Shown: one piece after another, positions 24,781 through 33,895 of the stretch
How the letters are laid out: the number at the start of each line of letters is the position of its first letter
How positions within the stretch are numbered: position 1 is the first letter of the stretch
From: RQOF01 sp964461135
Lineage (GTDB): Bacteria > Calditrichota > Calditrichia > RBG-13-44-9
Assembly (NCBI GenBank): GCA_964461135.1
Contig: CAYWTB010000031.1
Location: forward strand, 1-45,127
DNA: 45,127 nt
Reading direction: 5' to 3'
Translations under genes and position numbers: made by a program
The notes under the pieces: model-generated
What the model was told of the DNA's origin: nothing
What the model saw: only the letters and a program-made list of their open reading frames with translations
Database searches by the model: none

Positions 24781-24807
24781 TTAGCACTTTGAAGGATAAA
24801 GTGCTAA
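24781..24807. promoter_or_regulatory. CIRCE operator (HrcA site)
   Basis: TTAGCACTT-N9-AAGTGCTAA, a perfect 9-9-9 inverted repeat. The classical arms are TTAGCACTC/GAGTGCTAA, so one symmetrical position has changed on both sides. It predicts repression of groESL by HrcA and release on heat shock. The hrcA gene is not in the window. Confidence 0.92.
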
Positions 24808-24860
24808 ATATCGAGCCTAATATCTTAATAAACAGTTACTTATAAACTAAGGAGGATGCA

Positions 24861-25151
24861 ATGAAACTCAGACCATTATCTGATCGAGTGGTTGTGAAAC
24901 CGGTGGAAGACGAGGACAAGACACCGGGTGGAATTATTCTTCCGGATACTGCAAAGGAAAAGCCCATGAAAGGCAAAGTGATTGCAGTGGGTCCGGGTGG
25001 CCTGAACGATAAGGGAGAAAGAATTAAGCTGGATTTACAAAAAGGTGATGTGGTGATTTATGGCAAATATTCCGGTACCGAATTCAAGATGGATAACCAG
25101 GATTATTTGATCATGAGAGAAAGTGATATTTTAGCTGTGTTAGAGAAATAA
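24861..25151 (+). CDS. groS: GroES co-chaperonin
   Basis: A 96-residue Hsp10 that caps the GroEL ring. MKLRPLSDRVVVKPVEDEDKT, GGIILPDTAKEKP (mobile loop region), GKVIAVGPG and a final YLIMRESDILAVLEK are canonical. AAGGAGG lies before the ATG. First gene of the CIRCE-controlled operon, 31 bases ahead of groEL. Length and motifs are normal; nothing unusual seen. Confidence 0.98.
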   Translation: MKLRPLSDRVVVKPVEDEDKTPGGIILPDTAKEKPMKGKVIAVGPGGLNDKGERIKLDLQKGDVVIYGKYSGTEFKMDNQDYLIMRESDILAVLEK

Positions 25152-25182
25152 CAGAATAAATAAAGAAAAGGAGGTTTAAATT

Positions 25183-26808
25183 ATGGCCAAGATTATTGAA
25201 TATAGTTCCGAGGCACGGTCTAAGCTAAAAAAAGGTATAGATCAGCTGGCGGAGGCCGTAAAAGTTACCCTGGGACCCAAAGGTCGCAATGTGGTAATTG
25301 ACAAGAAATTCGGTGCTCCCACCGTGACCAAGGACGGTGTTACTGTTGCCAAGGAAATTGAACTGGAAGATCCTATTGAAAATATGGGTGCTCAAATGGT
25401 AAAGGAAGTGGCATCCAAGACCAGTGATGATGCCGGTGATGGAACGACCACCGCAACCATTCTGGCCCAGTCCATTTTTAATGAGGGATTGAAGAATGTT
25501 ACTGCCGGCGCCAATGCTACCGATATTCGCCGTGGTATTGATGAAGCGGTTAAAGTGGTGGTCTCAGAGTTGAAAAAGCAGAGTAAAGAAGTGGAAGGTA
25601 AAAAGGAAATTTCCCAGGTAGGTGCCATTTCCGCCAATAATAACATGACCATTGGTGAACTTCTGGCGGATGCCATGGAAAAAGTAGGAAATGAAGGCGT
25701 TATTACCGTGGAAGAATCCAAAACCCTGGAAACTGTGCTGGATGTGGTAGAAGGTATGCAGTTTGACCGCGGTTATCTTTCACCCTATTTCGTTACCGAT
25801 CCCGAAAATATGGAAGTTATACTTGAAGATGCCATTATCCTGATTCATGATAAAAAGATCTCCAGCATGAAAGATCTGCTTCCCATCCTGGAGAAAAGCG
25901 CTCAAACCGGAAAACCTCTGCTGATTATTGCCGAGGACATTGAAGGTGAAGCTCTCGCTACGCTGGTAGTCAATAAAATTCGCGGCACCCTGAGAGTCTG
26001 TGCCGTCAAAGCTCCGGGATTCGGTGATCGCCGTAAAGCCATGCTGGATGATATTGCTATTCTTACCGGTGGCCGGGTAATCAGTGAAGAAGCCGGCTTT
26101 AAACTGGAAAATACCGTTATGAGTGACCTGGGTTCCGCCAAGCGTATTGTAATAGATAAAGAAAATACCACAATCGTGGAAGGGTCTGGTCAGAAAGAAG
26201 AAATCAAAGGCCGTATTTCCCAGATTAAAAAGCAGATTGAATCTACCACCTCTGACTATGATCGTGAAAAATTGCAGGAACGATTAGCCAAACTGGCCGG
26301 CGGTGTTGCAGTTATTAAAATTGGTGCAGCCACGGAAGTGGAAATGAAAGAGAAAAAAGCACTGGTGGAAGACGCCCTGCATGCCACCCGGGCAGCGGTG
26401 GAAGAAGGTATTGTCCCTGGTGGGGGCGTAGCCTATTTACGTACCATAGCCGCTCTGGATAAATTGAATCTGGATGGTGACAAACAGATTGGTGTCCATA
26501 TTGTTCGTCGTGCCCTGGAAGAACCAATCCGCCAGATTGTGAATAATTGTGGTCTGGAAGGTTCTGTAGTGGTGGAAAAAGTAAAAAACGGCAGCAAGAA
26601 TTTCGGCTTTAATGCCGCGACCGAGCAGTATGAGGACGATATGGTTAAGGCCGGCATTATTGATCCCACCAAGGTATCAAGAACTGCGATTGAAAACGCT
26701 TCATCCGTTGCCGGAATGCTTCTGATGACCGAGGCAGTGGTTGCTGATAAACCGGAAGAAGAAAAAGCTCCCTCCATGCCTCCCGGAGGCGGCGCCGGAA
26801 TGTACTAA
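25183..26808 (+). CDS. groL: GroEL chaperonin
   Basis: A 541-residue Hsp60 that folds proteins in an ATP-driven double ring with GroES. The ATP site includes VTLGPKGRNVVIDKKFG and GDGTTTATILAQ; EEGIVPGGGVAYLR is the equatorial family block. The C-terminal tail is short and ends PPGGGAGMY instead of a long GGM repeat. AAGGAGG precedes the ATG. A perfect hairpin terminator follows 12 bases after the stop. Confidence 0.98.
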   Translation: MAKIIEYSSEARSKLKKGIDQLAEAVKVTLGPKGRNVVIDKKFGAPTVTKDGVTVAKEIELEDPIENMGAQMVKEVASKTSDDAGDGTTTATILAQSIFNEGLKNVTAGANATDIRRGIDEAVKVVVSELKKQSKEVEGKKEISQVGAISANNNMTIGELLADAMEKVGNEGVITVEESKTLETVLDVVEGMQFDRGYLSPYFVTDPENMEVILEDAIILIHDKKISSMKDLLPILEKSAQTGKPLLIIAEDIEGEALATLVVNKIRGTLRVCAVKAPGFGDRRKAMLDDIAILTGGRVISEEAGFKLENTVMSDLGSAKRIVIDKENTTIVEGSGQKEEIKGRISQIKKQIESTTSDYDREKLQERLAKLAGGVAVIKIGAATEVEMKEKKALVEDALHATRAAVEEGIVPGGGVAYLRTIAALDKLNLDGDKQIGVHIVRRALEEPIRQIVNNCGLEGSVVVEKVKNGSKNFGFNAATEQYEDDMVKAGIIDPTKVSRTAIENASSVAGMLLMTEAVVADKPEEEKAPSMPPGGGAGMY

Positions 26809-26820
26809 TAGATATCAGAA

Positions 26821-26850
26821 AAACCCTCGCTGTGTCGAGGGTTTTTTTTT
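26821..26850 (+). terminator. groESL terminator
   Basis: Stem AAACCCTCG/CGAGGGTTT with loop CTGTGT and at least six more T residues. It closes the groESL transcript just after groEL. Confidence 0.92.
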
Positions 26851-27239
26851 ATACCAGAGGAAGTTTCGGGATGGGTATTTAAAGTGTCCCGATATAGCAA
26901 CGTTTGTGGAAGCACCCTGGAAAATATATCCTTTGCAAGCGCCATGGTTTGTTTATAAATTTGCTTCATGATTGTGTCCTTAGCTCAGGGAAAACCATTA
27001 CGTTTTAATGCTTTGGTATATTCATTTAAAGGTATCTCTCTAGAACTTACCCCTGTGGATAATATCCAATTGTAGAATTGGTGTCTTTATTTTCCCTTTC
27101 TTGCCAGGAAAGGGAGAAAGGGGAGGAGTACTGATATGTTATATCCCGCTTATTTTAAGTCATATTAGTTGGAACGTATTATGACAGCTGAGCAAAGGAT
27201 ATATTCATAATCTGTTTATACATTATATAGTTTATATCT
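26851..27239. other. intergenic region before panB
   Basis: About 390 bases, no gene. Two symmetrical elements: CCAATT-GTAG-AATTGG (27066-27081) and TCCCTTTC/GAAAGGGA (27093-27115, seven-base loop), the latter within a purine-rich strand. Neither has a T run. The panB promoter should lie in the AT-rich last 100 bases but I cannot place it confidently. Confidence 0.45.
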
Positions 27240-28055
27240 ATGTCCGCTGAATCAGAAATAAGAAAAATGACCGTTCCGGATATTCTGGCCCGGAAAGGCC
27301 AGGGGAAAAAGATCAGTGCATTAACTGCTTATGATTATCTGATGGCCGAAATGCTGGATCAGGCAGGCATTGATATTATTCTCGTGGGAGATTCAGCCGG
27401 AATGGTGGTGGCTGGGTATGCCAGTACTCTTCCGGTAAGCATGGATGAAATGCTGTATCACACCCGTATCGTCGGCAAGGCGGTAAATCATGCACTGGTT
27501 GTTGCTGATATGCCGTTTTTATCTTATCAGGCATCCCATGAGCAGGCCATAACCAATGCCGGACGTTTTCTGAAGGAAACTGCTGCACAGGCGGTAAAGA
27601 TCGAAGGAGGGGAATACTTTGTTCCCCTCATTGAAAAATTGACCGGAATGGGTATTCCGGTAATGGGACATATCGGATTATTACCCCAGTCCATTCACAA
27701 ATATGGAAGTTATAAACTGCAGGGCCGGGAGCCCGCCGCTGCTGAGCAATTGAAAAGAGATGCCAGGCTCCTGTCTCAGGCCGGCATCTTTTCGTTAGTT
27801 CTTGAAAAAATACCCGCTGATTTAGCTGCTGCGATAACCGCTGACATAACGGTGCCAACCATTGGAATAGGTGCAGGACCCGGCTGTGACGGCCAGATTC
27901 TGGTAACTCATGACATGCTTGGAATCTACGATAAGTTTAGACCCCGATTTGTAAGAAGATATGCGGAATTGGGAAAAGAAATGAGAGCTGCCTTCAAAAA
28001 ATATGTGGCCGATGTGCAATCCGGAAATTTTCCCTCCCATGAAGAGTCGTTTTAA
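27240..28055 (+). CDS. panB: 3-methyl-2-oxobutanoate hydroxymethyltransferase
   Basis: A 271-residue enzyme making ketopantoate from ketoisovalerate and methylenetetrahydrofolate, first step of pantothenate synthesis. LTAYDYLMAEMLDQAGIDIILVGDSAGMV holds magnesium ligands, and HIGLLPQSI and TIGIGAGPGCDGQILVTHDMLG are family blocks. No clear ribosome site precedes the ATG at 27240; a start at the methionine of MTVPDIL (27267) is also possible. panC follows 20 bases downstream. No panD is in the window. Confidence 0.96.
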   Translation: MSAESEIRKMTVPDILARKGQGKKISALTAYDYLMAEMLDQAGIDIILVGDSAGMVVAGYASTLPVSMDEMLYHTRIVGKAVNHALVVADMPFLSYQASHEQAITNAGRFLKETAAQAVKIEGGEYFVPLIEKLTGMGIPVMGHIGLLPQSIHKYGSYKLQGREPAAAEQLKRDARLLSQAGIFSLVLEKIPADLAAAITADITVPTIGIGAGPGCDGQILVTHDMLGIYDKFRPRFVRRYAELGKEMRAAFKKYVADVQSGNFPSHEESF

Positions 28056-28075
28056 TAGAATTGTCTGGTGAATGG

Positions 28076-28930
28076 ATGAAAATTGTCCGCTTAATAGAAG
28101 AGATGCAGCGTCTGGCCGATGAAATCAGGGCGGGCGGGCAGACGATCGGCTTTGTTCCTACCATGGGATTCCTGCATGAAGGCCATTTAAGTCTTATCAG
28201 AACTTTGCGTCCTCAATGTGATGTGCTGGTGGTCAGTATCTTTGTGAATCCCACTCAGTTTGGACCTGGCGAGGATCTGGACAAGTACCCGCGGGATTTT
28301 GACCGGGATGAACAGTTGTGCCGGCAGGAAAAGGTTGATATTATTTTTTATCCGCAAAGTGACCGGATGTATCCGGATCCATATCATACATACGTATATG
28401 TGGAAAAACTGACCAACACCATGTGTGGTAAATCCCGCCCCGGTCATTTCCGGGGGGTCATAACTGTTGTGACCAAACTTTTTCACATCGTCAGGCCTCA
28501 TGTGGTAATATTTGGCCAGAAGGATTATCAGCAGTCTCAGGTTGTCAGACAGATGGTCCGGGACCTGAATTTTGATATCCGAATCATAACAGCACCTATT
28601 GTTCGCGAGGCAGATGGCCTGGCCTTAAGTTCACGCAATAAATACTTGAGTCAGCAAGAGCGCAGGAATGCGCCCCTTATTTATAAAAGTCTTCAGCAAG
28701 CCATAAAACTGATAAATGATGGTATAGTCAGTCCGGAAATTGTTTCCAAACAGATTGAACATATTCTTAATGAGATTCCCCATGTAAAGATAGATTATAT
28801 TGCTATTGTGAACGGGGAGACGTTTGAACCGGTTGAACAGATAGACCATGAAACCGTCATAGCTGTTGCTGTTTACATTGGAAGAACCCGCCTTATTGAT
28901 AATATCCCTGTTGAAACATCCCGCCAGTAA
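28076..28930 (+). CDS. panC: pantothenate synthetase
   Basis: A 284-residue ATP-dependent ligase joining pantoate and beta-alanine. VPTMGFLHEGHLSLI is the ATP-binding HIGH-like motif; FVNPTQFGPGEDLDKYPRD, FGQKDYQQ and LSSRNKYL are diagnostic. I begin it at the ATG at 28076, which gives MKIVRLIEEMQ and the usual length; an in-frame TTG five codons earlier lacks a ribosome site. Operon with panB. Confidence 0.96.
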   Translation: MKIVRLIEEMQRLADEIRAGGQTIGFVPTMGFLHEGHLSLIRTLRPQCDVLVVSIFVNPTQFGPGEDLDKYPRDFDRDEQLCRQEKVDIIFYPQSDRMYPDPYHTYVYVEKLTNTMCGKSRPGHFRGVITVVTKLFHIVRPHVVIFGQKDYQQSQVVRQMVRDLNFDIRIITAPIVREADGLALSSRNKYLSQQERRNAPLIYKSLQQAIKLINDGIVSPEIVSKQIEHILNEIPHVKIDYIAIVNGETFEPVEQIDHETVIAVAVYIGRTRLIDNIPVETSRQ

Positions 28931-29116
28931 GTGAGTACAATTGTTTTTTCTGCTGTTAATGCAAGGTTGTAGAGTACAGTATAAAAAAATTGAATTCGGG
29001 TACTTGATCTTTGTCAAGGTCTTCGGTAGCTTTCTTCGTTTATTTGGGGAAATTCATTGTTAAAATAGATACGGATCTATAAAAATGTCCGGAAGAAATG
29101 AAATCTGGGAGAGAAT

Positions 29117-29854
29117 ATGGAATTAGCTACTATAATACTGGCTGCCGGGAAAGGAAAACGGATGAATTCGGATTTACCGAAGGTGCTTCATCCATTACTG
29201 GGAAAACCAATGATTTATTATGTGATAGAAACTGCCAGAGCCATTGGGTCAGGAAAAATTGTGCTGGTGGTGGGTCATGGGAAAGAACGCGTCATGGAGG
29301 CTACACATAATCATGATATTGAATTTGTCGTTCAGGAACAGCAGCTTGGAACCGGGCATGCCGTACAGCAGGCGGCTCCATTTTTCAAAGACTATGATGG
29401 AAATATTCTGGTTTTATCAGGTGATGTTCCCTTACTGACCACGGTGACCTTGAACAGTCTCATTAAGGTGCAGAAAGAAGAAGAAGCTCTGGCTTCCCTG
29501 CTGACGGCAATAATGGAGGATCCCGGCGGGTATGGGCGGATTGTGCGGGATGCTTCCGGCTATGTCAACCGTATAGTGGAACATAAGGATGCAGATCCTG
29601 GTACGCTGGAGATTAAAGAAATCAATGTGGGGATCTACATTTTTAACAGCCGTGCTTTATTTGCTGCTCTCCCGCTATTAAAGAAGGATAACAGTCAGGG
29701 GGAATTTTATCTTCCGGACGTCATCAAAATGTACGTTGACCGGGGGAAAAAAGTAGCCGCCATTCCCAGTCCGGATGTGGAAGAGACTCATGGCATCAAT
29801 GATTTACAGCAGCTGAAAGCCGCAGAAAAAATTCTTCGAAGCAGGGCGCGCTGA
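29117..29854 (+). CDS. glmU: UDP-GlcNAc pyrophosphorylase, GlmU N-terminal domain only
   Basis: A 245-residue uridylyltransferase. IILAAGKGKRMNSDLPKVLHPLLGKPM, QLGTGHAVQQA, LVLSGDVPLL and YGRIVRD match the GlmU catalytic domain that joins GlcNAc-1-phosphate and UTP. Standard bacterial GlmU is about 450 residues with a C-terminal acetyltransferase beta-helix; here the protein stops after a short helix, so acetylation of glucosamine-1-phosphate must be done by another protein. The end is natural (stop codon then intergenic DNA, no remnant seen). A GGGAGAG site precedes the ATG. Confidence 0.88.
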   Translation: MELATIILAAGKGKRMNSDLPKVLHPLLGKPMIYYVIETARAIGSGKIVLVVGHGKERVMEATHNHDIEFVVQEQQLGTGHAVQQAAPFFKDYDGNILVLSGDVPLLTTVTLNSLIKVQKEEEALASLLTAIMEDPGGYGRIVRDASGYVNRIVEHKDADPGTLEIKEINVGIYIFNSRALFAALPLLKKDNSQGEFYLPDVIKMYVDRGKKVAAIPSPDVEETHGINDLQQLKAAEKILRSRAR

Positions 29855-30022
29855 ATTTTTGTTTTAATATAATTGGGCGGTCTGGCTGTACCAGTAGCAT
29901 AACACTTTATCCCCGGGCTTGGAATGCATCAACTCCCAGGGAAATTTTATTCTGGCGGGAAGAATTTGTGAAGTCCCGGAAAAAACTGTATATTTATCGG
30001 CAGGAAGATGCAGGAAAATGAT

Positions 30023-31402
30023 ATGAGTGAAAAAGACGACATTTTAAGTGTTGAGAACCGCCCCGATTATGTTTCGCAGATTAATGCACGCACAAAAATT
30101 ATCGACGTCTTAACCAAAGTTGATACCCGGCAGGCCTACTCCGATAAACTCCTGGAGAAGGAATTGCTGGATCTGCCGGATGTGGATAAACGTTTCGTTA
30201 CCGAGGTGGTAAATGGTGTATTACGCTGGCGGTTAAGGCTGGACTGGTATCTGAATCGACTGTATCTGGGGCAGTATGAAAATCTGCTGATTGATGTCAA
30301 GAATAATTTACGTTCTTCCATCTATCAGCTCCTTTATCTGGATAGAATACCACCCTATGCAGTACTTTACGAAGCGGTGGAAATTTCCAAAGCCAAATAT
30401 AATCAGAAGACAGCAAATCTGGTAAACGCGGTTCTTCGAAACTATCTGCGTCAGGCTAAAAAATTTGAGTTTTTGGAAACCCAGATGGAAATTCTGGATA
30501 GACTGGCCTTTAAATACTCACATCCGAAATGGCTGGTTCAGAGGTGGATAGAATACTGGGGTATCGACGAAGTAACCCTTTTGTGCCAGGCCAACAATGA
30601 GCGTCCCCATATTTCGGTGCGGCTGAATGAACAATTGGCTGACCGGGATGTGTTTTTTAAAACTCTGGATGAAAATCAGATCACCTATCGCATACATGGC
30701 GATTTTCTCAACTTCGTGTGGGTTGATAATTTCCAGGACTTCCGCAAATTAGATTTTATTAAACGGGGCTGGGTGTCCATTCAGGACGTCAGTACCGGTA
30801 TCCCGGTAATATTGCTCGATCCCCAACCCGGTGAGATGGTACTGGATATGTGTGCTGCCCCCGGAGGTAAAACTGGTTTTATTGCCGAGAAAATGAACGG
30901 GAAAGGTACTCTTGTGGCAATGGACCGCTATGTAGCCCGCCTGAGAACACTGGAAGAAAACATGAATCGCCTGCAATACAGGCCTGTTTATACAGTGGCT
31001 GCAGATGCCACTGCTCTTCCCACCCGGCAGAAATTTAATAAAATATTACTGGATGTTCCCTGTTCAGGTTTTGGTGTGATCAGAAAACGGGTGGATCTGA
31101 AGTGGAAGAGAAGTGAAGACGATATCAATAATATGAAAGAACTGCAGCTGAAGCTGCTGGAAGAAGCAGCCCTGTCACTGGCAGCAGGTGGCCGGATGGT
31201 ATATTCTACCTGTACCATCGAGCCGGAAGAAAACGAGAGGAACATCCGTCATTTTCTGAAGAATCACCCGGAATTCGAACTGATAAAAATTAAAGATCAA
31301 GTTCCGGAAAAATACATTAGTGACATGTATTTTGTTTATACCTTTCCCCATAAACATCACATGGACGGTTCATTTGCCGCTGTTCTTCAGAAACCTTCCT
31401 GA
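30023..31402 (+). CDS. rsmB: 16S rRNA m5C967 methyltransferase RsmB-like
   Basis: A 459-residue RNA methyltransferase. The N-terminal NusB-like helical domain (residues about 15-150) precedes the SAM-dependent domain: VLDMCAAPGGKTGFIAEKM (SAM site), LDVPCSGFGVIRKR (release Cys, about residue 345) and YSTCTIEPEENE (catalytic Cys, about residue 396). RsmB methylates C967 of 16S rRNA. I prefer the ATG at 30023 because AGGAAA is five bases upstream; an ATG at 30008 has its purine stretch too close. It converges on the GNAT-like gene with only 12 bases between stops and no terminator. Confidence 0.9.
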   Translation: MSEKDDILSVENRPDYVSQINARTKIIDVLTKVDTRQAYSDKLLEKELLDLPDVDKRFVTEVVNGVLRWRLRLDWYLNRLYLGQYENLLIDVKNNLRSSIYQLLYLDRIPPYAVLYEAVEISKAKYNQKTANLVNAVLRNYLRQAKKFEFLETQMEILDRLAFKYSHPKWLVQRWIEYWGIDEVTLLCQANNERPHISVRLNEQLADRDVFFKTLDENQITYRIHGDFLNFVWVDNFQDFRKLDFIKRGWVSIQDVSTGIPVILLDPQPGEMVLDMCAAPGGKTGFIAEKMNGKGTLVAMDRYVARLRTLEENMNRLQYRPVYTVAADATALPTRQKFNKILLDVPCSGFGVIRKRVDLKWKRSEDDINNMKELQLKLLEEAALSLAAGGRMVYSTCTIEPEENERNIRHFLKNHPEFELIKIKDQVPEKYISDMYFVYTFPHKHHMDGSFAAVLQKPS

Positions 31403-31414
31403 CCGCTGAATTTA

Positions 31415-32542
31415 TTACAGGGGTACTCCGTAAATGCGATACGTTTTGTAGGGGGCGGTCGCGCCCATCAATTTTGCCGCCCGATTCATTAAATCATTAT
31501 CTTCCAGTATCCAGGACATTTCCGCACTGTGGTAACCGCTTTTAGTGCCCCTGTCAAATGTTTCCAAATAAAACAGACCACCAATGCCGGCATGCTGCAG
31601 TTCCTGCACAACGCCCAGGGTAATAACCCTTAAGCTGTTGATTTTATTTTTATTAAGCATAAATTTTAACCAGCCGAACGGCAATAATCTGCCGTTAGGA
31701 ATTTTCGCGAAAACCTGGTTATAATCGGGCAGTGCCAGCGAAAAGCCCACCGGTTTTTCTTTAATTTCGGCAATCAGAACCAGGTTGGGATCGATAATTT
31801 TTTTGAAATCAGCTGCAATAAAATCAAATTCTTCCGGCGTCATGGGAACAAAACCCCAGTTACGTGCCCAGGCATTATTATACACATAGCGAATGCGTTC
31901 AAGTTCTTCCTGAAAATGGTTCATGTCTACAGCTCGTATTTCAACTCCCAGTTTTTTCTTGGAAGCCCGGGTAACCTGTTGCAGCTTCTCACTGAAATTA
32001 AAGGTGTCTTCATGAATCATGTAGGCATAGAGGTCTTTTACTTTGTTGAAGCCGATTTTTTCCATCAGATCATTATAATAGGGAAGATTGTGAGTCATCA
32101 TGAAATAGGGTGGAGTGTCAAATCCGTCAATCAGAAATCCGATTTCATCATTAGTCGAAGGATTCATAGGTCCCATCATAAAATCCTTGCCTTTTTGCTT
32201 CAGCCATTCCTTGCAGGTCTCCAGCAGGGCCCGAAACACCTCGGCGTCATTCACGCCTTCCAGAAATCCAAAAAAACCGGCATTGTCTTTCTGAAAATCA
32301 TTGTGAATCTGATTAGTGATAGCGGCAATACGTCCGACCAGTTCACCTTCCTTATAGGCCAGAAAATATTCGGCCTCGGCATGCTTAAAAAATGGATTTT
32401 TCTTTTTATCCAGAATTTTCTTGCGATCCATAATTAAGTGAGGTACCCAGTTTGGATCCTTTGAATTGATCTTCCAGGCCAGTTTAATGAAGTCCATCAA
32501 CTGAGACTTATTTTCTACAGTTTTGATGGTGATGTTTGCCAT
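31415..32542 (-). CDS. GNAT-like acyltransferase family protein beside SPT
   Basis: A 375-residue protein with GNAT-fold features: EAEYFLAYKEGELVGRIAAI in the first half and LRVITLGVVQELQHAGIGGLFYLETF (acyl-CoA-binding motif A) in the second. GPMNPSTNDEIGFLIDGFDTPPYFMMTHNLPYY is a conserved block of a family widespread in Bacteroidota. It lies 66 bases after an SPT-like gene on the same strand. Since a GNAT-like protein acts as bacterial ceramide synthase in Caulobacter, N-acylation of a long-chain base is a reasonable hypothesis, but that is inference. GGGAAA precedes the ATG. Confidence 0.7.
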   Translation of the reverse strand: MANITIKTVENKSQLMDFIKLAWKINSKDPNWVPHLIMDRKKILDKKKNPFFKHAEAEYFLAYKEGELVGRIAAITNQIHNDFQKDNAGFFGFLEGVNDAEVFRALLETCKEWLKQKGKDFMMGPMNPSTNDEIGFLIDGFDTPPYFMMTHNLPYYNDLMEKIGFNKVKDLYAYMIHEDTFNFSEKLQQVTRASKKKLGVEIRAVDMNHFQEELERIRYVYNNAWARNWGFVPMTPEEFDFIAADFKKIIDPNLVLIAEIKEKPVGFSLALPDYNQVFAKIPNGRLLPFGWLKFMLNKNKINSLRVITLGVVQELQHAGIGGLFYLETFDRGTKSGYHSAEMSWILEDNDLMNRAAKLMGATAPYKTYRIYGVPL

Positions 32543-32608
32543 ATCGTTTCCCTCAAATTAAGATTGTATTCCCTGAATTATTACGCACTGAAACTGGAAT
32601 GAATAAGG

Positions 32609-33805
32609 CTATATGACGCCCAATACTTTTCCGATTTTTTTGAATTTTTCCAGCACCAAATCAAGATCATTGTCCTGATGTGTGGCCATGTAGGACGTCC
32701 GGATGAGGGCGCGATCCGGAGGCACAGCCGGGCTGATGACAGGATTGGCATAGACACCCTCCTGAAAGAGCATACCCCAGAACTGAAATGTTTTGGTGTC
32801 CTCACCGATAATAATCGGTACGATAGGCGTCTGTGATTCCCCGGTATTGAATCCCATTGCTTGAAATTCGCGAATCATTTTTTGTCCGATTTTTTGCAGG
32901 CGTTCCACAATTTGTGGTTCCTGCTGAATAATCTCCAGAGATTTTAATACCGAAGCAATATTGGCCGGGGGCATACTGGCACTGAATATAAGAGGTCGTG
33001 AAAAGTGCTTAATGTAGTGGACGACTTCCGATTTGCCCGCAATAAAACCGCCCAAGGAGGCAAATGATTTGCTGAATGTGCACATTATCAGGTCCACCTC
33101 ATCCCAGATATCGTAATGTTCCTGGGTACCGCGGCCGGTTTTGCCTTCCACTCCCAATCCATGTGCATCATCCACGTAAATTTGGGCCTTATATTTTTTC
33201 GCCGATTCCACCATCCGGGGCAGATTAACCAGGTCGCCCTCCATACTGAAGACGCCATCGGTAATGATTAATTTTGCCTTATCCGGTTCAATTTTTGACA
33301 AAACTCTTTCCAGATCGGTCATGTCATTGTGTTTGTATCGTTTAATATTCACACCCATGTTGAGGCCTGAAGATAGAAAAATCCCGTCAAAAATACTGGC
33401 ATGATTGGTTTTATCGGTAATTATAAAGTCATCTCTGGTTATCAGGGTCGAAATTGCACCCAGGTTGGTCTGATAACCGGTACTGAAACACAGAGCTGCT
33501 TCTTTTTTTACGAATTCCGCCAGTTTTACCTCCAGTTCTTCATGCAGCTCCAGGGTTCCGTTTAAAAATCTGGACCCAGAACAGCTGGTGCCATATTTTT
33601 CAATGGCCTTGATAGCGGCTTCCTGTACCCGGGGATCTTTGGTTAAGCCCAGATAATTATTCGATCCGATCATCACAATCTCTTTGCCATCCATGATAAC
33701 ATGGGGTCCATGGTTTTCGCGGATAGGTTTAAAATATGGATATATACCATGTTCCATGGCTTCTTTGGCCCGGGTAAACTTCATACACTTATCAAAAATG
33801 TCCAA
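32609..33805 (-). CDS. serine palmitoyltransferase-like alpha-oxoamine synthase
   Basis: A 398-residue PLP enzyme of the KBL/BioF/SPT family, condensing an amino acid with an acyl-CoA. Lys246 in TFSKSFASLGGFIAG binds PLP; VDDAHGLGVEG supplies the ring-contacting residues; GSNNYLGL and GTSCSGSRFLNGT are substrate-loop blocks. Length and a following GNAT-like gene favour serine palmitoyltransferase over 8-amino-7-oxononanoate synthase or glycine C-acetyltransferase, since no biotin or threonine genes are near. The start is TTG at 33805 with AGGAGG seven bases upstream; no ATG is available. Confidence 0.82.
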   Translation of the reverse strand: MDIFDKCMKFTRAKEAMEHGIYPYFKPIRENHGPHVIMDGKEIVMIGSNNYLGLTKDPRVQEAAIKAIEKYGTSCSGSRFLNGTLELHEELEVKLAEFVKKEAALCFSTGYQTNLGAISTLITRDDFIITDKTNHASIFDGIFLSSGLNMGVNIKRYKHNDMTDLERVLSKIEPDKAKLIITDGVFSMEGDLVNLPRMVESAKKYKAQIYVDDAHGLGVEGKTGRGTQEHYDIWDEVDLIMCTFSKSFASLGGFIAGKSEVVHYIKHFSRPLIFSASMPPANIASVLKSLEIIQQEPQIVERLQKIGQKMIREFQAMGFNTGESQTPIVPIIIGEDTKTFQFWGMLFQEGVYANPVISPAVPPDRALIRTSYMATHQDNDLDLVLEKFKKIGKVLGVI

Positions 33806-33895
33806 ATGTGGTCCTCCTGTTTTCTGGGGAAATGTATACTGAAATTTTTGTGTTTCCGGATTATACCATTAAATATCGCGGCAAAAATAAGGCAT

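Larger units (their letters stand above)
23943..24860. other. long intergenic region upstream of groESL
   Basis: About 900 bases with no gene. The middle (24290-24400) has REP-like inverted words such as GCCTGCCTGTCTGGCC and GCCTGCCCGGCCTGCCAGGC; 24410-24740 is strongly pyrimidine-rich and includes copy 3 of the 22-bp motif. The last 110 bases carry the groE promoter and CIRCE. Confidence 0.6.

Noticed and set aside
27093..27115. Hairpin TCCCTTTC/GAAAGGGA as a terminator
   Set aside because: No T run follows on either strand, and groESL already has a strong terminator upstream.
29004..29017. FNR/CRP-like site TTGAT-N4-GTCAA upstream of glmU
   Set aside because: One half-site has a mismatch, no promoter is placed beside it and such words are common in AT-rich DNA.
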